From: Condylostoma magnum
Lineage: Eukaryota; Ciliophora; Heterotrichea; Heterotrichida; Condylostomatidae
Direction of reading: 5' to 3'
NCBI GenBank assembly: GCA_920105805.1
Contig: CAKKTI010000035.1
Span: 1 to 64,000 of the forward strand
Length of the DNA: 64,000 nt
The translations under genes were made by a program, and so were the position numbers. Shown here one piece after another: positions 55,265-64,000 of this stretch. Position 1 is the stretch's first letter. Each line of letters starts with the position of its first letter. The notes beneath the pieces are model-generated. The model had not been told where the DNA came from, searched no databases, and was given only the letters and a program-made list of their open reading frames with translations.

Positions 55265-57514
55265 TTATGTAAATTTCTACTTTCCTCGACTGCTGCTTCT
55301 TAATCTGGTCTTTTTGCCTGATATTAGAACCTTTTTGGTATTGGCGAGCTTTTCTGAGGCGAGGTATTAGGATTTTGAGGTTGATTTGTTCTTTAGAGCC
55401 TCTAGTCTGTTTTAGGATTCTGTTAGTTTTTAGCTTACAGATTGAAAGGCTAGTAGAGCTGACTTTTTTAATCCTTCTTCAGCGTCTAAGTGAGCCTGTA
55501 GGCTTTTACGAATCCCTTCTACATCATCTTTTCTTAAGTCTAACCTTTCCTAAGCTTTACTTTTGTTGACTTTAGCTTATTTTACCTATTTGCTAAGATT
55601 ACTTAGTTTGAATTCCATTTTTTATACTTCTCTATCCATTAACATTTATTTGATTCTATTATCTTCTAATATTTACTGTAATTCTTTGTTTTTATCATTC
55701 AGATTTTATTAGTTTTCCTCTCTGATATCTCTGACTTCCTTTAGCTTTTCTTCTTCTTAGTGTTATACTTATTCAAATCGAGATGATTGGAGTTTTAGTT
55801 TCTTTTTCTAATACTAAGCTTCTGATTTTAATAAATTTACTTGCTAATAAGCCTCCTCAATTGCTCCGGTTTTAAATGAAAGTTGCTAAATTTGTTACCT
55901 TAGCATAGGAGTTACTGATCTCCTTAGATTTTGTTTATTTACTCTTAAACAGTTTCTTAAGTCTCTGATATACTTGAAATTTATGGGATTTTATTCCAGA
56001 AACACACTTATAATACTTCTATTGTACCTTGCAGCCTCACATAGCATTTAAGCAGTGAAATCCCCTAGATTATTATCTCTTATTACTAGAGTTTTTAAAG
56101 TTTTATTCACCTTCAAAGCTTGTGCTATGGCAATTCCTCCGTCTTCTTTTATTCTATTTTCCGTTAAATCTAAGTATTATATCGAAGTATTGCGATATAA
56201 ACACTTTCCTACTAACTAAGCTCCTTCGTCGTCTAATTCATTATATGCTAGATTAATTCATTATACACTTTAATTCTTACCCAAGCCATCAAACATATGC
56301 GAAAACCCATCATACCTTAATCTACAATTTCCTAAGTTCAAATGAGTCAATGACTTATTATCAATAAAGAAAATAGTGGCATTCATTAACCTTCCCTAGC
56401 CAATATGATTCTTTTCAAAATTCAATTTTTTTAAACTCCAATTAGTTTTCAAAGCATAGAATAAGTTATCTAGGCCCATTGCAGTAATTTGATTAGAGCT
56501 TAAATTTAGAGTTTATATACTACAGTTTCCATATTTTCCAATTAAAACATTGGCAAAACACTAAGCTCCATCATTTCCAATTTTATTATAAGCTATATTC
56601 AAATGTTGTATTTAAGTAAATGGTAAAACCTAGCAAAACTTTTCGATTTTACTTCCTATATAATTATTTGCTATATTCAACGAGATTAAAGTCATGTTAT
56701 CCTTTAGCCCAAACACAACGCATTCTAACCCATTTGCACCTAGTCCAGTGTTTTCTATGTTTAAAATAGTAAGAACATTATTATCCTTAAGTAAATGCAC
56801 CAGAGCACCAGCCCCAACCCCGGATAGCCTATTTCTACCCTAACCATTAATAGAGGAAAGATCTAAACTTACAATACTGATATTACTGATAAGCAATGAA
56901 ATAATATCTTTACATCCCTCAGAAGATAATTCATTACTACTTAAATCTAAGTGAATTATATTCGGATTTTTACTAATCTTCTGTACTAAATATACAGCTC
57001 CTTAGTCTCTTAATTAATTACACGATAATTCTAACCTGCTAAAATGTATTGAGGAGCGTAGAATAGACGAAAGATATCTCACAGACTCAAATCCAAGTCC
57101 CATTTCCTTCAAACTACAGATTCTATTCTTAAAATTCCTTAAACATACAGTAAGGAACCTACTACGTTATTCATCTACAACCGGTATACTCATATCCTAG
57201 CATTTCAAGTCATAAAGTCTATTTAATTACTGTATTGTTATACCTTAAATTTCTTGCAGCTCTCGTTAAGCTCCTTTAAATCTTATTGAGTTTCGGGAGC
57301 AAGGATTACTTGAGTTATATGAGCGTGTAGAAGAAATTGAAGAGTTCCTTGCCTTGGAATGAGATGACAATGTTGAGCGATTTGGAGTGTCTAAGTAATG
57401 GAAATTTGTTCGGATTCGAGAGCGTTGGGAGGATTTTGGCTTTGCTAAAGGGGGCTGCGGGGATTTAAGCATTGAGTTTAGAGTGTTCCATGAAGTGTCA
57501 ATACTGGATTTCAT
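55265..57514 (-). CDS. Long LRR (ribonuclease-inhibitor type) and coiled-coil protein
   Basis: 749 aa. N-terminal 90 residues Ser/Arg/Asn-rich. Then about 12 LRRs of 27-29 residues (ELSCNQLRDQGAVYLVQKI, LDLSSNELSSEGCKDIISLL, LNIENTGLGANGLECVVFGL, LNIAYNKIGNDGAQCFANVL, LNLSSNQITAMGLDNLFYAL). The last third is coiled coil with basic Ser-rich end (KKTRLRSSSRGKQKFT). RI-type LRR proteins with coiled coils are common in ciliary structures; no orthologue named. TAA 55265 ends it, 43 nt before ATG8. Start ATG 57514. Confidence 0.82.
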
Positions 57515-57926
57515 GTAAAAATAAATATGATTAGAAGGATATAGTATAATTAGAGAATTTGAAGAAAGATTTGTAAAGATGATTGTTTAAGGGTAGACTG
57601 ATATATTTCAATTATTACTTAATGTGGAGTATTAACAGCAGTTTGTAAGGGTTAAAGACTAATACAGTGTTTATTTCAAGGAAAAGGTTATTCTTAAAAT
57701 GTTTAAGATGATTTGTTTATTCCAACTAACATAGTCAGTTAAATAAGTTTTAGGATTGTAATAGTTATGCAACAACAATATATGATTTTATTATGAAAAA
57801 ATATAATATGGTTTACTGCCTATATTATGTCTTATTCTAATATCAAAAATCTAATTCTACTCCTCAAATTATAAAATCGCAAATGATAAGGCTCAATTTT
57901 TTACATTAATAATAAAATTTTATACT
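57515..57926. promoter_or_regulatory. AT-rich divergent spacer
   Basis: 412 nt between the divergent starts of the LRR gene and a plus-strand hypothetical gene. AT-rich without coding composition; probably promoter DNA. No motif identified. Confidence 0.35.
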
Positions 57927-58698
57927 ATGCTTAATTTCTTACAAAAGGCTTTTAATAAAACCTCAAACAAATAGAACTAATAAAGATAGACTAAGAAAGA
58001 TAATACTCATAACTCCTCTTCATTTGATCTACCCTCAACTGAGGCCAATAAAGTTACAATCAATGAAGTTAAACAGTTGAAATAATATCAACAAAAAAGA
58101 ATAACACAGTACCTTATAATTAGTTGAGAGAAGCAAATTTTACTATTAGAACGAGCTTTGATATTCGACTCTAGGAGTATTTAAGGTCTTAATGAGCTAT
58201 ATCAAGGTATAAACGGATATAAATTTAGATGAAGCTTAAATGACACAGTTCCCTAATAAAAAGTAAGCTTTAATCAGACAATCCGAATCTAGCAATAAAA
58301 CCCAGTACTTATGTGAAGAAGTGCTGAATTAGGTAGAAGAACAACAAAAACAAAAAAGTGTAATTTAAATTTAGTATTCATAGCAAAAATAATAGGCATT
58401 ATCTACGGGCCTTATAGCTATTCACTAAGATACATAACAGCAAAAGACATTTTGCTTGCTCATTAGAACTGTATATCACTAGTAACGAATACAAGAACAT
58501 ATGATTTCTATTTTACAGAGAGTAAGAACAGTTCATTCTTCATTTTATCTATACAATCCATTTTATCCCACTTCGACTACTCTATGAGAATCTTCACAAT
58601 AGGAAAACTTCTGTGAAAAAAGTTTTCTCTAAGACTAAGACACCAAGCTAGTTTAAACAGATTGTCCTTAGGCGAATATGTTTGATCAAGAATTATGA
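57927..58698 (+). CDS. Gln-rich hypothetical protein with a tiny intron
   Basis: About 251 aa after removing a 16-nt GT-AG piece (58053-58068). The first exon reads MLNFLQKAFNKTSNKQ to LPSTEANK; the second, in another frame, reads VERSKFYYQNELWYSTLGVF, KVLMSYIKVQTDINLDEAQ, a Gln-rich coiled stretch, and a C-terminal SFYLYNPFYPTSTT. No domain recognised. The TGA end (58696-58698) overlaps the ATG of the next gene by 4 nt. Confidence 0.5.
58053..58068 (+). other. Predicted 16-nt intron
   Basis: GTTACAATCAATGAAG. Removing it moves the reading frame from the good N-terminal frame to the good downstream frame. Boundaries are inferred from the frame shift only. Confidence 0.4.
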
Positions 58699-59378
58699 AT
58701 AACGTTATATCAAATTAGCCTAAAAAACTAAACCCAATAACACTGAAACAGTTTGTTAAGCTTAAAAACAAGAATCTGGATATAATAGAAAGTTACCAAA
58801 AAGCCAATCCTGTCATAAAGGGAGAATGTGCTGGAATTGATGCTACAATTCTTGTAAGTCTTTTAGAATATGCATAAGAAGCAGAAAGACGTAAAAGCTT
58901 TATTGGTACTCGCCAGAAATTTATGCTTACTTTGTAACCTCATATAATACCTTAAGAAGAACTGTATGATAATGAAACTGCGAGGTCCTTTAAGGTGAGA
59001 TCTTCTATCCTGAATCCTAGGATTAATAGAGTGTTTGGATTTTAGGAAAGTGCAGAGAGTCTAAGTGCCCCTGAGTCAGCTCGTTAGATTAGATTTTGTG
59101 ATATTCTTGAAAAAAATTAACATATATAAAAGAAATCCACCAAAATAGACAATAAATACTACCAATACAGCAAAATTGATTTAAAGCACTTATATTCAAG
59201 TATATCTGGCAAACATAAGCGGTTGAAAAGGAAGATCAAAACACTTTAAAATAATTACAGAAGAATGCAAATAATGAAAATGGTACTTAAAAGGAAAAAG
59301 CTAAATATAGCCCGGGTTTCTCCTTATTTAAAGTCGATGGAATATAAAGATAACGATTTAACTAATAATGATATTTAA
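58695..59378 (+). CDS. Basic hypothetical protein
   Basis: 227 aa, MNNVISNQPKKLNPITLKQF to DLTNNDI, TAA. The N-terminal third (KNLDIIESYQKANPVIKGEC, ATILVSLLEYAQEAERRKSF) is helical; the last 70 residues are strongly basic (KHKRLKRKIKTLQNNYRRMQ). No family recognised. TAA 59376 is 5 nt from the stop codons of convergent HSBP1. Confidence 0.55.
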
Positions 59379-59386
59379 AATGGTTA

Positions 59387-59596
59387 CTAAGTGTCTCTAC
59401 TGATGTCTTCTACCCCTGCTTCGTTCATCAGCTCTCCTATTGAATTTTCAAGTTCATCTATTCTAGAGCCCATATCATCGATGCGGGAAATAATTGATTC
59501 ACTCATTTACTGAAAGCGATCTTGCATTTATTTTAGTAAGTCTTATACAAAAACTGTCAAGTCTTGAGATTATCCTTCTGGTGCTTAATCTGCCAT
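59387..59596 (-). CDS. HSBP1: Heat shock factor-binding protein 1
   Basis: 69 aa: [20 protein letters not shown], then [20 protein letters not shown] and [11 protein letters not shown]. This is almost residue-for-residue the HSBP1 coiled coil, a trimeric heptad-repeat protein that binds the HSF1 trimer and is also implicated in WASH-complex assembly. Six Gln positions are TAA/TAG. Ends with tandem TAG TAA at 59384-59389. Whole gene fits the family length (about 75 aa). Confidence 0.95.
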
Positions 59597-60006
59597 ATTA
59601 AAAATGTAAATTCAAATTATATAGATGATTTCCTGTGTTTTTTAGGGTATGTTAAGAAGTGTTGTATAGGAAGTTGATTAGAACTTGTATGTTTGATAAA
59701 TTTATGTAAAGAATTGTAGTTTTCTGTATTTAACAGGGAAATTATATAATAACACGGTCTAAGCTGATATTTAATCAAATCTCTGTATATAAACGTTACT
59801 ATGCAACTCTGTAAAGAGATAGCATATAAAATATGAGGCAAATATTATCATTATAAACAACTAAATACATCTTCTTTAGATTTAAAACCTAAACTATAAC
59901 TTTTAATTATATTAATATTTAATAAAACATCCCAACAACTCTAATATCCTTAACACCATAGCTTCCCTCTTCAAACAAATAATAAGCCTTTTTAATGGTA
60001 ATAAAT
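59597..60006. promoter_or_regulatory. AT-rich divergent spacer
   Basis: 410 nt between the divergent HSBP1 and Notch-repeat genes. A 74-aa minus-strand stretch at 59617-59841 without TAA/TAG/TGA exists but its Ile/Ser/Tyr/Leu composition looks random. An in-frame upstream ATG for the Notch-repeat gene lies at 59995. Confidence 0.35.
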
Positions 60007-63000
60007 ATGCGACTGATTCTATTTCTCAGCATGATACTAGTTTCTTTGAGCGATGAGGAAGAATGCACACAGGAGTGTGATGTTTCGAACAAAGGTGATG
60101 GCACATGTGATGCAACTTGCGACACATCCAACTGCAACTACGACGAAGGGGACTGTCCAACTCATTGTTCTGAGGACTGCACTTACGCTTTATTACACAA
60201 CGATGTATGTGATGATATTTGCAATAAGTTTGAGTGCGACTGGGATAACAACAGCTGCTCAGAATGTGCACCAGGCTGTACAATTGAAATGCTTGATGAC
60301 GAGGAGTGCCACCAAGAATGTAAAGTTTCGGAATGCAAGTATTAACTAGATAATGTAAACTGTATGTGCAGTCCAGAATGTTCCTGAGAAATAGTAAATA
60401 ATTATATGTGTGAACGTGGATGTATAAACTAGGCTTGCAAGGATGCTGGAGATGAAGATTGTAATTGTGAGGCTGGCTGCGATGCTGGGACTATTGGAGA
60501 CGGGATTTGTAACGAGGAATGTAAAGATTCTAAAGACTGTTTCTATGACCTTGATGATTGTGGAGCTTGTAGCCCCGGCTGTACGTGAGAGATAAGAATG
60601 GATCGAAGCTGCGATGAAAGTTGCATAAATAGAGCTTGTGGTTTTGGAGGTGTTGGCTGTGACATACCAACTTGCAATTAATATCTATGTAATTTAAAAT
60701 TATAAGGGGATGGTATCTGTCAGCCTGACTGCTATACTGAGGATTGTGATTTTGATTCCGGAGACTGTGATAACTGTAACGGGACGTGCCTTGTAGATTA
60801 GTTAGGTGATGGTGAATGCTAAATTGACTGCTTTGTTAGTACCTGTAGCTATGACGCGGGGGATTGTGGGGAGTGCTACTATGACTTTTGTCCCTTAGAA
60901 AGTCGAGGCGATGGAAATTGTGATTTAAGCTGTAATATAGAGGCTTGTAATTTTGATGATGGAGATTGCGAGAACTATTGTGACGAGAACTAATGTCCTT
61001 TAAATTACAGGGGTGACGACTATTGTGATGATGGTTGTAATAACTCTCAGTGTAATTATGATGATGGAGATTGCCCACTGGAGTGTAGTTCAGGATGTTT
61101 TGATAATCAACTGGGAAATGGTAAATGTAATTAAGCGTGCTATAATGAAGCTTGTAGTTATGATGGTGGGGACTGTGACATTGAGTGTAGTACTGGGTGC
61201 ACTTTGCTGTTAGTTGGAAATGATACCTGTGAAGACGCTTGCAATGTAAAGGAATGCTCGTGGGATGAATGGGACTGCTCTTAAGGACTTTGCTATATTA
61301 ATTGCTAGGAGGAGAAGCTAGGAAATGGACTGTGTGATGAAGATTGCAATAATTATGAATGCAACAATGATAATGGCGAATGTGAGACATGCTCTGATGG
61401 GTGTTATCTGTATCTTCTAGGTGATGGAACCTGTTAGGATGAATGCAATAATACTAAATGCTAGTTTGATAGTGGAGATTGTGAAGGAATTTGCGGATGT
61501 GACTCAAGCATGCTGGGAAATTAAATATGTGATTTTGACTGCTTTACTGAATCCTGTACATTTGATAACGGAGATTGTGATACTTATTAATGTGAATGCC
61601 CTGAGAGCTATATAGGTGATGATTACTGCGACTCATCATGCAATAACCTATTTTGCTTATTTGATAGAGGAGACTGTGGGGAGTACTCTTGCGCCTAGGA
61701 CTGCACTATACCTATGCTTTCTGATGATACATGTGACGATGCTTGCAACGTTTAAAGTTGTTTGTATGACCACTAAGACTGTAGATGTGCTTATGACTGT
61801 CCAGATGAGAAAATAGATAACTAGGTATGTGATGAGGGTTGTTTTACTGAAAATTGCAACTACGATAACACTGATTGTGTTCAATGTGCTGTAGGATGTG
61901 CTGATTTCATGAAAACTAATGGTAAATGCGATGAAGCTTGTAACAACGAAGAGTGTGAGTATGACAATTAAGAGTGCTTTTGTGCTGAAGGGTGCAATGT
62001 TAGTAAAAAGGGAGATTACATATGCTAAGAAGAGTGCTATAATGAAGAGTGTGATTGGGATGGTTACGATTGCTCTGAATGTTCGGATAATTGTATTATA
62101 TTCATGCGAGGAGATCTTGAATGTGATGATCCATGTAACAATGATTTCTGTGATTTTGATAATGGGGACTGTTTGTGTAGTAATGATTGTAATTTAGATT
62201 AACTTGGCAACGGTGTCTGTGAGGAAGAATGCTATATTGAGGCTTGTAATTGGGATGGGTAAGATTGCTAACTATGTGCAGGCTCTTGTGTGGCTTTCAA
62301 ACTAGGCGATTAGACTTGTGACAGTGAGTGCAATAACGAGGAGTGTGAATATGATAACGGCGACTGCATATGTGGCGATAACTGCAATTTAAGTTGACTA
62401 GGTGATGGGACATGTCAATATGAGTGCTTCAATGGCTAATGCAATTGGGATGATGGAGACTGTGGAAGATGTGGAGATAATAATGACTGTAGTGTTGACT
62501 TTGAAATAGGTGACGGAAGTTGCTAGCTAAAGTGTTATACTGAGGACTGTAATTGGGATGGGGGAGACTGTGACTGTTCTAGTGGGTGTACATTAAGTAT
62601 GATTAGTAATGAAGTATGTGACGTGGAGTGTGATGTTGAAGCTTGTCCGGATGAGTAGGATGGTGATTGCAATGAGTGTGCTACAGGGTGTAATATTACT
62701 ATGAGTCAGAACGACACCTGTGAAGAAGCTTGTAATGTTGAGGCTTGTGGGTTTGATAATGGATCATGTTACTAAGAATGCTAGCCAGGCTGTACATTTG
62801 AGCTATATAACAATGACTAGTGCGATGAGGTTTGCAATTTTGATGAATGTGCTAAAGATGCAACTATCTGCTCCGCTTAATGCAATAGGTACTGTTATGA
62901 TGCTTTACTTTAAAACAGTGTATGTGATGATGCCTGCAACAATCAAGAATGTGACTATGATGGCTAGTTTTGCCTATGTGCTTAAGATTGTTATCCAATA

Positions 63001-64000
63001 TTACTAGGAGACAACATATGTAATGAAGTATGCAATAACTTGAGCTGTGATTTTGACGATTCAGACTGCCTATGCTTATAAGGCTGCAATGTTGATTAAA
63101 TAGGAGATGGAGTATGCCAGTCAGAGTGTAATGTCCTGTAGTGTGAGTATGATTAATAAGACTGTTGGTGCCACTCAGAATGTGATCAATCTAAAGAAAA
63201 TGATGGAACTTGCGATTAATCATGTTTCCATACTGAGTGTACTATTGAGCTATAAACTGATTGTGCTGATTTTTGTGCCTTTGAATGTCCCAATAGTCAA
63301 GTTGGAGATTTGTAATGCTAGGATTAATGCAATGTGGAATCTTGTAATTTTGATGGTGGAGATTGTGGTCTTTGTGCTGATTCTTGTAAAGATTAAATGC
63401 GAGGGGATGGAGAGTGTGATTCTGCTTGTAATGTAGAAAATTGCAATTATGACAACGGAGATTGTGTTGTTTGCTTAGGGGATTGCTACTAAGCCAAATC
63501 TAATAATGATACCTGTGATTAAGAATGTAATATACAGGAATGCAATTATGATAATTAAAAGTGTAATTGTGCTGTGGATTGTTATGACTATATGCTCAAT
63601 AACGGGAATTGTGATGAGGAATGCTGGGGTTGCTAGTAGGAGAGAGAAGGAGACTGCTTAGGCTGGTGTGATGTTGGCTGTAGTCCTGATTTGTTAGCTA
63701 ATGGATAGTGTGATTAATAGTGTAATATACCTATCTGCAATTTTGATGATAATTCGTGTGGATCTTGCTCTTCTACTTGTGACTAAACAAATTAAGGACA
63801 ATGTGATGCTGATTGTAGAATTGGAAGCTGTATGTGGGATAGAGCCTGCGACCAATAAAACTTTAAAAAGCTCGCTTTTCTGTATCAAACGTACCAAAGG
63901 GATTATTTTGCCAAATGATCCCCAGAAATCTGTGATAACTCTCTATGTGATATTTAACTCTTAGACGAGTAAACATGTGATATTAATTGCAACAGCTACC
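60007..64000 (+). CDS. Secreted Lin-12/Notch-repeat array protein (partial, runs off window)
   Basis: At least 1,331 aa. MRLILFLSMILVSLS is a signal peptide. All that follows is tandem Lin-12/Notch repeats, one per roughly 35-38 residues, so well over 30 copies here. Typical units: NKGDGTCDATCDTSNCNYDE GDC; QLGNGKCNQACYNEACSYDG GDC; RGDGECDSACNVENCNYDNG DC. Each keeps the six Cys and the Ca2+-binding D/N residues (GDG.CD..C....C.yD.gDC). Metazoan Notch has three; long arrays without EGF or other domains are unusual. Predicted as an extracellular, disulfide-rich, Ca2+-binding protein. In-frame TAA/TAG (Gln) and TGA (Trp, as in CSWEI, CTWEI) are frequent. Near 63,840 the repeat pattern is interrupted by FKKLAFLYQTYQRDYFAKQS, then resumes. 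Confidence 0.93.

Noticed and set aside
59617-59841. 74-aa minus-strand frame MPHILYAISLQSC
   Set aside because: No charged or domain-like pattern; spacer-like base composition.
1-64000. tRNA, rRNA, CRISPR, transposon or virus-like elements
   Set aside because: I looked for T-loop-like and terminal-repeat signals, reverse transcriptase, integrase, transposase and capsid motifs and saw none that hold up.

Overview
The window is protein-coding macronuclear-type DNA from a ciliate, most likely a heterotrich close to Condylostoma. Three things point there. (1) TAA and TAG sit in frame inside many recognisable proteins where glutamine is expected, and TGA sits where tryptophan is expected (DYRK kinase subdomain IX, S1-S6 and pore of potassium channels, Notch-type repeats). 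(2) The same three codons also end genes: CCT1 stops at TAG TAG, ATG8 at TAG TAA TAA right after its C-terminal glycine, HSBP1 at TAG TAA, dynein at TGA. This is the context-dependent code known from Condylostoma (NCBI table 28), with no dedicated stop. (3) Introns are almost absent. The three that reading frames demand are only 16-17 nt, in the size class known for heterotrichs. Every frame is formally open under this code, so genes were called here by homology, residue composition, tandem terminators and the position of the next gene. Many 3' ends therefore carry a stated alternative.

Layout. 0.1-3.1 kb (minus): a RING/B-box/coiled-coil protein, a small basic protein and a calcium-dependent protein kinase. 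3.1-7.7 kb (plus): a two-helix membrane protein, an IQ-motif protein, a protein with LG repeats and a small Cys-rich protein. 7.9-12.8 kb (minus): a TPR protein, a basic protein and a cyclic-nucleotide-gated-type potassium channel. 12.8-17 kb: an SLX4-like fragment, a Frag1/DRAM-like membrane protein, a small minus-strand gene, an EF-hand protein and the centriole protein POC5. 17-20.9 kb (minus): a myristoylated PH/TH1-like protein, a basic protein and a second channel. 20.9-29 kb: TAF10 (plus), then on minus PIG-Q, CCT1, DYRK, DPH5, RINGv-FHA and a possible PEX11. 29-31.1 kb: a PWWP-TFIIS protein and a myristoylated FHA protein. 31.1-44.9 kb (minus): one uninterrupted 4,590-codon outer-arm dynein heavy chain. 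45-50 kb: CHHC-RING, CXC/LIN54-type, two unknowns and a zinc finger-LRR protein. 50-60 kb: the KEOPS subunit CGI121, RAD23 with an added repeat tail, a twin CX9C protein, ATG8, a long LRR protein, two unknowns and HSBP1. 60-64 kb: a secreted protein made of dozens of Lin-12/Notch repeats that runs off the window.

The gene set is housekeeping plus cilium/centriole and signalling functions. Neighbours are not metabolically linked, so close packing rather than operon logic explains the order: stop-to-start or stop-to-stop gaps of 2-45 nt are common. I saw no rRNA, tRNA, CRISPR, transposon or virus-like element. The few gaps above 300 nt are AT-rich and mostly lie upstream of genes.
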